A stretch of 36,547 bases of DNA from Desulfobacteraceae bacterium UBA2771 (GCA_002352605.1 DEIP01000100.1:1-36547); one strand, 5' to 3'. Shown: positions 1-7,916, numbered from the stretch's first letter. The notes: generated by a model from the sequence alone, not told the origin. Made by a program: numbers and translations.

Positions 1-38
1 AAATGCCATCCGACAACCTGGAACCAGACCAACCATGA
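1..38 (+). CDS. possible 3' end of an upstream gene
   Basis: The frame starting at base 3 is open to a TGA at 36-38, ending in ...DNLEPDQP. This TGA overlaps the pdxA ATG as ATGA, a coupling seen at several junctions elsewhere in the window. Only 11 codons are visible, so neither the gene nor its product can be identified, and chance is a real alternative. Confidence 0.3.
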   Translation, partial: MPSDNLEPDQP

Positions 39-1054
39 AATCAAGTTTACCATTGGTGGCCGTCACCATGGGGGATCCGGTGGGCATCGGCCCGGAAATC
101 ATCCCCAAAGCCCTTGGCGACCCACGTGTCTTGCGGAACTGCCGACCCGTCATTTACGGCGATGCGGCCCGCCTCGTTGCCGCTGCGGCGGCAACCGGCA
201 CTCGCCTGGGGCTCATCGAGATATCGTCAATCGATGAAGCGCCCATTGGTCACGATGGCATCATCGTAATCGATCCGGCAGCCCTTGATTCCGAAGGGCT
301 GAAATGGGGCAAACCCACCGCCGCATCCGGGGCGGCCATGGCGGCCTATCTGAATACGGCCATCGAAGACGCCCTGGCCGGCCGGGTTTCTGCCATCGCC
401 ACCGGCCCCATCAACAAAATGGCCTTGAAGATGGCCGGTATCCATTTCAACGGTCACACGGAAATTCTGGCCCGGCGTACCGGCACCCGAAAATATGCCA
501 TGATGCTGGCCGGCGAGCGACTCCGGGTCGTTTTGGCAACCATTCATATCCCCATTGGACACGTACCCCGGACCCTGAGCACGGCGGGAATAGCCGACGT
601 CGTGGCCCTGACGGATCATGCCCTGAAAACCCGTTTCGGCCTGGCGACCCCGCGTATTGCCGTGGCCGGACTCAACCCGCATGCCGGAGAATCGGGTCTC
701 TTTGGATGCGAAGAGGAGACTATCATTGCCCCGGCGATCGACCTGGCCGCCTCGCAAGGGATAACCGTCACCGGCCCCCATCCGCCTGACACCGTTTTTG
801 TTACGGCATCCCGGGGCGTATACGATGCGGTAGTGGCCATGTACCATGACCAGGGGTTGGGACCGTTCAAAATGATCCATTTCGAAGACGGCGTCAACAC
901 CACCTTAGGGCTGCCCATCATCCGAACATCGGTGGACCACGGGACGGCCTACGACATTGCCGGCACGGGCCAAGCATCGGCGGAAAGCATGGTGGCGGCC
1001 ATCAGCATGGCAGCGGATCAGGCCCGCCGGCTGGACCAGCGGCGCACCCCGTAA
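35..1054 (+). CDS. pdxA: 4-hydroxythreonine-4-phosphate dehydrogenase PdxA
   Basis: PdxA oxidises 4-phosphohydroxy-L-threonine with NAD(P)+ in the DXP-dependent pyridoxal phosphate pathway; it is a cytosolic, metal-dependent homodimer. The protein is 339 residues, normal for the family. The N-terminal motif MGDPVGIGPE is at 12-21. The three metal-binding histidines of the family are present as H171 (in TIHIPIGH), H216 (in NPHAGE) and H271 (in YHDQGLGPFK), matching E. coli H166/H211/H266 in spacing. The ATG at 35 is chosen because it gives the family N-terminus directly. It may be translationally coupled to an upstream gene. uvrA follows after about 105 bp that hold no recognisable signal. PdxA-related proteins can act on other substrates (PdxA2 type), but the motifs here are those of the standard enzyme. 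Confidence 0.95.
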   Translation: MKSSLPLVAVTMGDPVGIGPEIIPKALGDPRVLRNCRPVIYGDAARLVAAAAATGTRLGLIEISSIDEAPIGHDGIIVIDPAALDSEGLKWGKPTAASGAAMAAYLNTAIEDALAGRVSAIATGPINKMALKMAGIHFNGHTEILARRTGTRKYAMMLAGERLRVVLATIHIPIGHVPRTLSTAGIADVVALTDHALKTRFGLATPRIAVAGLNPHAGESGLFGCEEETIIAPAIDLAASQGITVTGPHPPDTVFVTASRGVYDAVVAMYHDQGLGPFKMIHFEDGVNTTLGLPIIRTSVDHGTAYDIAGTGQASAESMVAAISMAADQARRLDQRRTP

Positions 1055-1161
1055 CGCAGGACGCATATTCGGAAAATACTGTCACGCCAATCATTCACTG
1101 CAAAACGCCCCAGGGAAAGTTTCGCTATCATGATCTCTGAACCCCCAATCCAACCGAATCC

Positions 1162-4011
1162 GTGACGACCCTAAACGCCATCACCATCGAAGGGGCCAGG
1201 CAGCACAACCTGAAAAATATCAGCCTGCGTCTACCACGCAACCAGCTGGTGGTGATCACCGGCCTGTCCGGGTCCGGAAAATCCACCCTGGCCTTCGACA
1301 CCCTCTATGCCGAAGGCCAACGTCGCTATGTGGAATCGCTGTCCACCTACGCCCGACAGTTTCTGGAACGCCTGGAAAAACCCGATGTGGATCTGATCGA
1401 GGGGCTATCTCCGGCGATCGCCATCGAGCAGAAAACCGCCATCCACAACCCCCGCTCAACGGTGGGCACGGTAACCGAAATCTATGACTTCATCCGGCTG
1501 CTTTACGCCCGTGCCGGAACCGCCCACTGCTACCAGTGCGGCCGGCCGATCATCGCCCAAACGATCGATGAGATGGTGGAAGCGGTCATGAAGCGCCCCG
1601 TAGATTCCCGATTCATGGTCCTCTCGCCGCTTTCGAGATATCCAGCCGACGATTACAAGGGGGTGTTAAAACGATTGCAAAGAGACGGTTTCGCCAGAAT
1701 CCGAATCGACGGAGAGATCCGGGAACTGGACGCAGCCGTCGACATCTCTGGTCCCTCCGCCCAAAAAATTGAGGTCGTGATTGATCGGCTGATTCTCAAT
1801 CCCGGCATCCGCAACCGGTTGGCGGACTCCATGGAACTGGCCATTGCCAGGTCCGAAGGGCGGGTGGAAGTCGCTTTTGTCGGCAAAAGCGTGGACGCGG
1901 TCGTTGAAACCTTGCACTTCAGCGAAAAGGCCGCCTGCACCCATTGCGGGGTCAGCTATCCGGAACTGTCGCCAGCCAGTTTTTCTTTCAATTCTCCCCA
2001 CGGCGCCTGCACCCACTGCGATGGATTGGGCACGACCAAACGTTTTTCACCGCAGCAAATCGTCCCTAATCCGGAACTCTCCTTAAGAGAAGGAGCGGTC
2101 TCTGTTTGGGCCCATCGCCGTTCAATGGCCTTCGGGGAGTTTTTGGAAGATCTCACCGCCTTTTACGGCGTCGATATCTATACCCCCTACCGAGAACTTC
2201 CCGAGGCGTTCAAGGCGGTGCTGATGATTGGTTCAAAAGACCGGCGGATTCCCTTCAGCATCCATGAAAACGGCCGGACAATAAAAGAGTTCAGGCCCTT
2301 CGAAGGGATCATCCCGCAATTGCAGCGGCAGTATGCCCAAGCGGTTTCGGCCGCCGATAAAAAAGCCTTGAGCGGCTACATGGCCGAGACGACCTGCCCC
2401 CATTGCGGCGGTTCTCGGTTGCGCAGGGAAAGCCGCCATATAAAAATCAGGGGATTGTCCATTGGCGATTTGACCTCTCGATCAATCACCGCACTGCGCG
2501 ATTTTTTCAATGTCTTCCGGCCCCACGGCAAGCGCGGGGTGATTTCCGAGAAGATCGTCAAAGAGATTGCCGCACGCCTGGCATTTCTGGATGATGTGGG
2601 GCTCGCCTATCTGACCCTGGACCGACCGGCCCACACCCTGTCCGGTGGAGAGAGCCAGCGGATCCGGCTGGCCACCCAGATCGGCTCCAAATTGACCGGC
2701 GTGCTCTATGTATTGGACGAGCCCAGCATCGGCCTGCATCAGCGGGATAACCAGCGACTGCTGGATACGCTAATGAATATGCGCGACATGGGCAATTCGG
2801 TGCTGGTGGTGGAGCATGATGAAGATACCATTCTGGCCGCTGACCACGTGGTGGACATGGGGCCCGGCGCCGGCGTCGACGGCGGCCGTGTGGTGTTTGC
2901 AGGACCACCGTCCATGATGCTTGAAGACGACAGGTCATTGACCGGCGGATATCTTTCCGGCAGGCTGCAGATCGACCTGCCGGAAATCCGCAGACCCGCC
3001 GGCAAGGAAGAGATCCGCATTGTCGGCGCATGTCAGAACAACTTGAAAAATATTGAGGTCGCCTTCCCGACCGGTGTGTTCACCTGCGTCACCGGCGTAT
3101 CCGGGTCGGGTAAATCTACCCTAGTGATAGAGACCCTTTACCGGGCGGCCGTCCGCAGCCTGCAGCAACTCAATCTGTCCGCCGGGGACTACTCAAAAAT
3201 CATCGGCCTGGACAGCATCAACAAGGTTATCGACATCGACCAATCGCCCATCGGCAAGACCCCCCGTTCCAACCCCGGCACCTATACCGGCTTGTTTTCA
3301 CCGATCAGGGATCTTTTCAGCCGGACGCCGGAATCCAGAATGCGGGGTTACAAACCCGGCCGTTTCAGCTTCAACATCCGCGGCGGTCGCTGCGAGGCAT
3401 GCGAAGGGGACGGCATCGTCCGCATCGAGATGCATTTTCTGCCCGACATCTTTGTACCCTGCGACATCTGCAAGGGCAGCCGCTTCAACCGGGAGACGTT
3501 GGAAATTCGCTACAAGGGCAAAAACATCGCCGAGGTTCTGGAAATGACCGTCACCCAGTGCCTGGCCATGTTTCAGAACATCGAGGCCATTCGTTCCAAA
3601 CTGCAGACGCTGGCGGATGTGGGGCTCGGTTATGTCCCCATCGGCCAGTCGGCCACCACCCTTTCCGGAGGCGAAGCCCAGCGGATCAAACTGGCCCGGG
3701 AACTGAGTAAGCGGAGCACGGGAAACACCCTTTATATTCTGGATGAACCCACGACAGGATTGCACCCCGATGACATCCGCAAACTACTGGTCGTGCTGAG
3801 CCGCCTGGTGGATGCAGGCAATACGGTGGTGGTCATCGAGCACAACCTGGATGTGATCAAAACCGCCGATCATATCATTGACCTGGGGCCCGAGGGAGGC
3901 GACGCGGGGGGGCGTGTGGTGGCGACCGGAACGCCGGAGAGCGTTTGCCGGGTTGCCCGATCCCACACCGGCCGTTATTTGCAAAAGGTTCTGAGAGGTA
4001 AAGGATCCTGA
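1162..4011 (+). CDS. uvrA: excinuclease ABC subunit A (UvrA)
   Basis: UvrA is the DNA-damage sensor of nucleotide excision repair; its dimer loads UvrB at lesions. The protein is 949 residues, the usual length. Two ABC ATPase modules are visible. The first Walker A, GLSGSGKST, is at about 34-42 and its signature LSGGESQRI near 494. The second Walker A, GVSGSGKST, is near 645 and its signature LSGGEAQRI near 835. A CxxC pair lies at C123/C126. The two zinc-binding CxxC...CxxC modules are at C259/C262 with C283/C286, and near 744-770 (CEAC...CDIC). Walker B sequences appear as YVLDEPSIGLH and YILDEPTTGLH. The start is a GTG at 1162 with no clear Shine-Dalgarno, chosen because it gives the standard N-terminus. 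No uvrB or uvrC is in the window. Confidence 0.97.
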   Translation: MTTLNAITIEGARQHNLKNISLRLPRNQLVVITGLSGSGKSTLAFDTLYAEGQRRYVESLSTYARQFLERLEKPDVDLIEGLSPAIAIEQKTAIHNPRSTVGTVTEIYDFIRLLYARAGTAHCYQCGRPIIAQTIDEMVEAVMKRPVDSRFMVLSPLSRYPADDYKGVLKRLQRDGFARIRIDGEIRELDAAVDISGPSAQKIEVVIDRLILNPGIRNRLADSMELAIARSEGRVEVAFVGKSVDAVVETLHFSEKAACTHCGVSYPELSPASFSFNSPHGACTHCDGLGTTKRFSPQQIVPNPELSLREGAVSVWAHRRSMAFGEFLEDLTAFYGVDIYTPYRELPEAFKAVLMIGSKDRRIPFSIHENGRTIKEFRPFEGIIPQLQRQYAQAVSAADKKALSGYMAETTCPHCGGSRLRRESRHIKIRGLSIGDLTSRSITALRDFFNVFRPHGKRGVISEKIVKEIAARLAFLDDVGLAYLTLDRPAHTLSGGESQRIRLATQIGSKLTGVLYVLDEPSIGLHQRDNQRLLDTLMNMRDMGNSVLVVEHDEDTILAADHVVDMGPGAGVDGGRVVFAGPPSMMLEDDRSLTGGYLSGRLQIDLPEIRRPAGKEEIRIVGACQNNLKNIEVAFPTGVFTCVTGVSGSGKSTLVIETLYRAAVRSLQQLNLSAGDYSKIIGLDSINKVIDIDQSPIGKTPRSNPGTYTGLFSPIRDLFSRTPESRMRGYKPGRFSFNIRGGRCEACEGDGIVRIEMHFLPDIFVPCDICKGSRFNRETLEIRYKGKNIAEVLEMTVTQCLAMFQNIEAIRSKLQTLADVGLGYVPIGQSATTLSGGEAQRIKLARELSKRSTGNTLYILDEPTTGLHPDDIRKLLVVLSRLVDAGNTVVVIEHNLDVIKTADHIIDLGPEGGDAGGRVVATGTPESVCRVARSHTGRYLQKVLRGKGS

Positions 4012-4133
4012 CCCGACGAACCGGGCTCTATTTTGCCAGCGAAAAGGGCGATGGGCCATTGGCGGAGTTGGTTCCGATAGTTCAACACCGCCGCCTGGTC
4101 GACAGACGGAGATAATCGACGAGGCGCCCAACG

Positions 4134-4169
4134 GAAAAAGACCCCTGCAATGAAGCAGCGGCCCTTTTC
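4134..4169 (-). terminator. intrinsic terminator of the atp cluster
   Basis: Read on the minus strand, this is a hairpin 28 bp after the atpE stop: stem AAAAGGGCC-G-CTGC, loop TTCATT, return GCAG-G-GGGTCTTTT, then a T-rich tail. Two positions pair as G·U wobbles on the minus transcript but would be A·C mismatches on the plus transcript, and there is one G·G mismatch. It therefore folds better as a terminator for atpE than for uvrA, although some bidirectional activity is possible. Confidence 0.7.
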
Positions 4170-4196
4170 ATGTTTATCCGTGGCAGGTACAGAAAA

Positions 4197-4478
4197 TCAG
4201 TGTGCGAACAACCCGGCGATGGCGGCTGCCTGGGGATGCGCATAGATCAGGATCAGCGCCACAACCAGAGCGTAAATACACAGAGACTCGATCATGGCCA
4301 GACCGATCAGCATGGTCACGGTGACCTTACCGGAAGACTCGGGATTCCGGGCAATACCTTCAACGGCGGACTTGAGGCCCATGCCCTGTCCGATGCCGCA
4401 ACCGAAGGCGGCTATTGCAATACCAAAACCAGCTGCTGTCACACACGCGATGAAAAACTGCAATGCTTGAGCTTCCAT
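4197..4478 (-). CDS. atpE: F0F1 ATP synthase subunit c (AtpE)
   Basis: Subunit c forms the membrane rotor ring of ATP synthase and carries the coupling ion. The protein has 93 residues and two transmembrane helices joined by the polar loop ARNPES (43-48), which contains the R-N/Q-P loop motif. The ion-binding carboxylate is E64. It is followed by S65, and Q31 lies in helix 1, with Y69 one turn further on. This Q...ES...Y set is the sodium-type signature defined in Ilyobacter tartaricus (Q32, E65, S66, Y70); the position of T67 is Leu here. The gene is last in atpZ-atpI-atpB-atpE. It has a near-perfect Shine-Dalgarno and a hairpin upstream, consistent with high expression for a multi-copy subunit. 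F1 genes are not in the window. Confidence 0.95.
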   Translation of the reverse strand: MEAQALQFFIACVTAAGFGIAIAAFGCGIGQGMGLKSAVEGIARNPESSGKVTVTMLIGLAMIESLCIYALVVALILIYAHPQAAAIAGLFAH

Positions 4479-4488
4479 ATCCTACACT

Positions 4489-4497
4489 ACCTCCTTT
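4489..4497 (-). promoter_or_regulatory. strong Shine-Dalgarno of atpE
   Basis: On the minus strand AAAGGAGGT lies 10 nt before the atpE ATG. It is a near-complete match to the 16S rRNA 3' end and the strongest ribosome binding site I noticed in the window. This fits the need to make about ten copies of subunit c per complex. Confidence 0.7.
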
Positions 4498-4553
4498 AAA
4501 AGATTGATAATTAGGGCTTCTTCCAGTTACCCCAAAACCGATTGAACACGAGC

Positions 4554-4575
4554 CGATCCGCCGACTGGCGGATCG
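4554..4575. promoter_or_regulatory. perfect 9-bp stem-loop between atpB and atpE
   Basis: CGATCCGCC, loop GACT, then GGCGGATCG form a perfect inverted repeat in the 124-bp atpB-atpE gap. No T-run follows on the minus strand, so it is unlikely to terminate transcription. A role in mRNA processing, or in stability or translation enhancement of atpE, is inferred from position. Confidence 0.55.
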
Positions 4576-4602
4576 ACGGGCTTCCATGTTAACACCTCTC
4601 CA

Positions 4603-5292
4603 TCAATGGGCGTGTTCCATGGCCCCGGAGAAGTAAATAACCGACAATAGAAAGAAAACGAATCCCTGCACGAAGGCCACGAAGATACCCAGAGCCATGA
4701 TCGGCAGTGGCGCAAAAAAGGCGCCGGCCAGCCCGAAAAGAATCGCCAGAACAATCTCGTGCCCCATCATGTTGCCGAACAGACGAAAAGAGAGCGACAG
4801 GATCCGCGCCAGATGCCCGATAATCTCGATGACAAAAATCAGCGGCGCCATCCACCAGACCGGCCCCATAAAGTGTTTGATGTAGCCGACGCCATGGTAC
4901 TTGATGCCGATGATATGGGTGAAGACAACCACCACGAGGGCACAGGATAGCGTGGTGTTGAGGTTGGCGGTGGGCGGTAAGAACCCGGGAACAATACCGA
5001 TCAGGTTGCCGATAAAGATGTAGAGAAAAAGCGTAGCCGCCAAGGGAAAGAGCCACCTTGCCTCTTCACCGGCCGTTTCCACCATGAACTCTTCGATACC
5101 CGAGACAATCACTTCGAACAGGTTCTGGGCCTTTCCCGGTATCATGGAGATCGTTTTTGTGGCCAAGGCACCGGCAACGATCAGGATCCCCATCAGGACC
5201 CAGGAGTAGACCACATGGGGGTATGTGTGGGCGAAATGCCCCAGCCCGATCGCTTCAAAAATCTTTACGAAAAATAGATAGGGATGCTCCAT
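4603..5292 (-). CDS. atpB: F0F1 ATP synthase subunit a (AtpB)
   Basis: Subunit a is the membrane stator that forms the ion half-channels against the c-ring. The protein has 229 residues and five or more hydrophobic helices. The essential arginine is R170 in LSLSFRLFGNMMGHE (165-179), the family signature on the penultimate helix. The C-terminus ends in a polar MEHAH after the last helix. The ATG at 5292 lies just 2 bp after the atpI TAA, with AAGGAGG about 15 nt upstream, implying translational coupling. It should function with subunit c (atpE) downstream; the remaining F0 and F1 genes must be elsewhere, an arrangement known from many Desulfobacterota. Confidence 0.96.
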   Translation of the reverse strand: MEHPYLFFVKIFEAIGLGHFAHTYPHVVYSWVLMGILIVAGALATKTISMIPGKAQNLFEVIVSGIEEFMVETAGEEARWLFPLAATLFLYIFIGNLIGIVPGFLPPTANLNTTLSCALVVVVFTHIIGIKYHGVGYIKHFMGPVWWMAPLIFVIEIIGHLARILSLSFRLFGNMMGHEIVLAILFGLAGAFFAPLPIMALGIFVAFVQGFVFFLLSVIYFSGAMEHAH

Positions 5293-5294
5293 CC

Positions 5295-5711
5295 TTAGAC
5301 CGCCTCCTTGAAAATAAGTTTTTTAAGCTCAACCATGGTGGCCAGGGTGATGCTGGCCACCACGACGGAGAGACCGATGAACAGACCGATGGGGTTCACC
5401 ACCTGCTGGCGAATGAGAAAGAAGATGATCACGCCGCTGATGATGAATCGGATGTAATATTTTATCAAAACCACGTTGGGTGAAGTCAGCTGTCGGGGGC
5501 GAAGCGCCTTTTTCAGGGTTTTGGCCAGCAAGTGAAAATTGACCGTGACGATGAGCCCGCCGAAAATCATGCCCCGGGCAAAGGCGGGAGACGCCGCCAG
5601 CAGGCCCAGCAGGCCGACCGAAACCAGAATCACCCAGTTGGATCGTGTAACGAATGTGAGTAAACGACGCTGAATATCCACGGTGGCGATTTTCCCGCTG
5701 CTATGGGTCAC
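5295..5711 (-). CDS. atpI: ATP synthase I-like membrane protein (AtpI)
   Basis: This 138-residue protein has about four predicted transmembrane helices: near 28-45, 48-65, 84-100 and 105-125. The N-terminus and C-terminus are polar, matching small AtpI-family proteins encoded ahead of atpB. AtpI is thought to help c-ring assembly, and with AtpZ to move cations; the exact role here is inferred from family and position. The start is a GTG at 5711 that overlaps the atpZ stop as GTGA, and the stop is 2 bp from the atpB start, so the four genes form one tightly coupled unit. Confidence 0.8.
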   Translation of the reverse strand: MTHSSGKIATVDIQRRLLTFVTRSNWVILVSVGLLGLLAASPAFARGMIFGGLIVTVNFHLLAKTLKKALRPRQLTSPNVVLIKYYIRFIISGVIIFFLIRQQVVNPIGLFIGLSVVVASITLATMVELKKLIFKEAV

Positions 5712-5926
5712 AGTTTACTGCTTTTTTTAATTGCCAGGCCAATATTCCGGTATCCGGCGGCGATGCCGAATCCCAAAAAGAGAAGCGTTAACCACGGCGA
5801 TGTGTCGAAGCGCCTGTCGAGGAAAACCCCGATTCCAAGTCCGATGAAGACGGAGAGTGACACCGAGAAACCCAGACTCGAATAATATGCCAGATCCCGC
5901 ATCCGTGTTCGTGTTTCTTTTTTCAT
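5708..5926 (-). CDS. atpZ: AtpZ/AtpI family protein
   Basis: This 72-residue protein has two hydrophobic helices (about 14-34 and 45-62) separated by the conserved DRRFDTSPW segment. This is the AtpZ/AtpI (putative F0F1-ATPase subunit) family pattern. It opens the atpZ-atpI-atpB-atpE unit. AtpZ with AtpI has been proposed to form a Mg2+/Ca2+ channel or to aid assembly of the F0 sector. The ATG at 5926 has AAGGG about 10 nt upstream. A candidate promoter lies 62-90 bp before it, after the end of pyrK. Confidence 0.82.
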   Translation of the reverse strand: MKKETRTRMRDLAYYSSLGFSVSLSVFIGLGIGVFLDRRFDTSPWLTLLFLGFGIAAGYRNIGLAIKKSSKL

Positions 5927-5987
5927 GGGAGTCGACCCTTCTCCGACCGCAAAGTGGCGTCAGATCGGGCCTCGATCGGAATGTGTG

Positions 5988-6016
5988 CGTGTAACATAGC
6001 TGGGTGATCAAGTCAA
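5988..6016 (-). promoter_or_regulatory. candidate sigma70-type promoter for atpZIBE
   Basis: On the minus strand TTGACT (6016-6011), a 17-nt spacer and TACACG (5993-5988) lie between the pyrK stop and atpZ. The -35 box is good (5 of 6) and the -10 weak (3 of 6). Position supports it; sequence alone is not decisive. Confidence 0.35.
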
Positions 6017-6061
6017 TCTCAAATTGAACGGGCTACCCTGGAATGCGCCCCGTCAAAACCA

Positions 6062-6859
6062 TCACCAGCGGAGCCGGTGGGCATCGAATACCGGACCGTC
6101 CACACAGACATGCCGGTAGGGCGCATCGTCATCGTTCACGCTTACCGCACATCCCAGGCAAGCGCCGATCCCGCAAGCCATCATCGCCTCGATGGAGACC
6201 TGACAGGCAATGCCACGGGCCGCGGCGATAGCGGAAACCGCCTTGAGCATCCCCGCCGGCCCGCAGGCGCAGATTAGATCCACCGGGCCGTCATCCAGCG
6301 CCTTTTCCAGTCTACGGGTCACCATCCCCCGATTCCCCCGGCTGCCGTCATCGGTGGACACGTCCAGAAAAAATCCGGGCAGATCGAACTCGGTGATGCA
6401 GACAAGGTCATCCTTGGTTCGGCCGCCGACGAATACCATACAGCGGTTGGGGTTTCCCTTGCGCGCCAGCAGCGACTGTGCCAGGAACCGGATGGGCGGC
6501 ACACCGACCCCACCGGCCACGAGGATCAACTGGCGGCAACGCTCGGGGACCCGAAAAGCGTTTCCCAATGGTCCGATGACGGATAACCGGTCGCCTTCCC
6601 GGCGACGGGAGAGGTGTTCGGTTCCCTTGCCCACCACTTTATAGAGGATCTCGATTCCGGTCACCCGATCCGCTTCTCGGATTAATCCCAACAGGGAAAA
6701 TGGGCGGCGCAGCAAAGGGGTGGCGTCGGCGTCGGTGCGCACCATGATGAACTGTCCGGGCTTGGCGGTGTCGAAACCGGTGGCGCAGGCCAGTCCCATG
6801 CGAAAATAACCCGGCGCTGCCGGCCGGTTCCACAATACCATCATCTCTTGTGCGATCAT
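6062..6859 (-). CDS. pyrK: dihydroorotate dehydrogenase electron-transfer subunit (PyrK type)
   Basis: PyrK carries FAD and a 2Fe-2S cluster and passes electrons from PyrD-type dihydroorotate dehydrogenase to NAD+. With the start at 6859 the protein has 265 residues. The FAD-binding RRPFS is at 51-55 and the nucleotide-binding AGGVGVPP at 115-122. The 2Fe-2S cysteines are C229, C234, C237 and C252 (ACGIGACLGC...C), the standard PyrK spacing. An upstream extension to 6997 is open but runs into pgeF and lacks family similarity. GGAGGAGG sits directly before ATG 6859, so ATG 6844 is a possible alternative. No pyrD is in the window. Related flavoprotein subunits (for example of NADH-dependent ferredoxin:NADP+ oxidoreductase or sulfhydrogenase) share this fold, but the cysteine pattern favours PyrK. 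Confidence 0.88.
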   Translation of the reverse strand: MIAQEMMVLWNRPAAPGYFRMGLACATGFDTAKPGQFIMVRTDADATPLLRRPFSLLGLIREADRVTGIEILYKVVGKGTEHLSRRREGDRLSVIGPLGNAFRVPERCRQLILVAGGVGVPPIRFLAQSLLARKGNPNRCMVFVGGRTKDDLVCITEFDLPGFFLDVSTDDGSRGNRGMVTRRLEKALDDGPVDLICACGPAGMLKAVSAIAAARGIACQVSIEAMMACGIGACLGCAVSVNDDDAPYRHVCVDGPVFDAHRLRW

Positions 6860-6900
6860 GCCTCCTCCGACTGGCGAATCCGTTAAAAAAATGGCTTCGG

Positions 6901-7683
6901 TTACGAACCCACGTCTAACCCGATCAGGGTTGCAAAACGACCGGTTTCCGGCGCAGCCCGGTATGAAAAAAAAAGGTGGGGGTTGCACCGGGTGCATATG
7001 CCGGAAGCATGCACGTTGCCATCCGAAAGGCCGGCCGAAACCAGCTGATGCCGGCTGATCCGCCAGAAGTCAAAGTGATGCGCCCCCACACGAAACGGCC
7101 ACAAGGACCGGTGGATTTCATTTTTATAGTTGAGGAACTCGGCACAGCAAGGCCCCAGGGAGGGGCATATGGCCGCGGTCATCTGACCTGGATCGCAATC
7201 GAATTCGGAGGTCATGCACGAGACGACATTGCCGATGATGTTGGCCACACTGCCCCGCCAGCCGCAGTGGATGTTGGCCACCACACGTTTTTGCGGATCG
7301 AAAAGCATTACCGCCTGACAATCTGCCGTCTGGATCACCAACCTGATCCCCGGCACATCCGTAATCAAGGCATCGGCCGGCACCGGTTCCGTCTGGATCG
7401 CCTCCCCACGCGCCCAAGCATCCCGGGTAATGATCCGCATGGAAGCACCATGGTTCTGGCGGGTATACAGATGAACGCCACCACCGGTCATCTGCCGCAA
7501 CCGTTTCCGATTGGCCGTCACCGTCGCCGGGTCGTCGCCCACACCAAGGCTTAGATTCATGCCGTCGAAAGGCGGTAGACTGAACCCGCCGTTGCGGCAG
7601 GCGATGGCGTGGGTCAGGCCTTGAAAATGGTTTAAAGCCTCGAATTGAAAAACGTAGTTTTCCTTCTTTTTTACCAGAAGCAA
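6901..7683 (-). CDS. pgeF: PgeF/YfiH family (DUF152) purine nucleoside phosphorylase-like protein
   Basis: This 260-residue protein belongs to the laccase-domain YfiH/YlmD family. Members have purine nucleoside phosphorylase or adenosine deaminase activity, and E. coli PgeF edits peptidoglycan precursors carrying L-Ser in place of L-Ala. The zinc-ligand set is visible: H78 in TRQNHGA, C122 in QTADCQAV and H139 in NIHCGWRGS. The C-terminal ICTRCNPHLFFSYR block is also typical. The start is a TTG at 7683 preceded by GAGG at a spacing of 7; the nearby ATG at 7696 is out of frame. pyrK follows after 41 bp. The MITE-like element lies directly upstream, so its promoter may be within or beyond that element. 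Confidence 0.9.
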   Translation of the reverse strand: MLLVKKKENYVFQFEALNHFQGLTHAIACRNGGFSLPPFDGMNLSLGVGDDPATVTANRKRLRQMTGGGVHLYTRQNHGASMRIITRDAWARGEAIQTEPVPADALITDVPGIRLVIQTADCQAVMLFDPQKRVVANIHCGWRGSVANIIGNVVSCMTSEFDCDPGQMTAAICPSLGPCCAEFLNYKNEIHRSLWPFRVGAHHFDFWRISRHQLVSAGLSDGNVHASGICTRCNPHLFFSYRAAPETGRFATLIGLDVGS

Positions 7684-7711
7684 CGGGGTACCTCATACCC
7701 AGGGATCATTT

Positions 7712-7890
7712 CTAATTAAACCGAATCCGAAAGGCCATAAACGTCCAACATCGAACGTCCAACGTCGAATTATGAATAAGGTATTCTATCAATTTATAAG
7801 TTGGCGGAGCGAAGCAATCTCACCATTTGATGTTCGATATTCGATGTTGGATGTTCGACGAAAAAAATGTGAGGTCCGTGGTTTAATTAG
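7712..7890. mobile_element. MITE-like inverted-repeat element without coding capacity
   Basis: The 179-bp element is bounded by perfect 11-bp terminal inverted repeats: CTAATTAAACC at 7712-7722 and GGTTTAATTAG at 7880-7890. Just inside are about 30-bp imperfect inverted arms made of short repeated words: CAACATCGAACGTCC (7746-7760) on the left, and GATATTCGATGTTGGATG with TTCGACG (7836-7860) on the right. The core is AT-rich and has no significant ORF. It fills the gap between comF and pgeF, which are on the same strand. Words of this kind are familiar to me as flanks of S23/IVP-type four-helix-bundle genes in Desulfobacterota; that link is memory-based. Being palindromic, it could also fold in RNA and affect read-through from comF. 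Confidence 0.6.
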
Positions 7891-7916
7891 CTGGAATTAC
7901 AAGACGATGTCGGAGT

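Noticed and set aside
1058..1161. Possible promoter or riboswitch between pdxA and uvrA
   Set aside because: No convincing -35/-10 pair, SOS (LexA) box or stable stem was seen in this gap.
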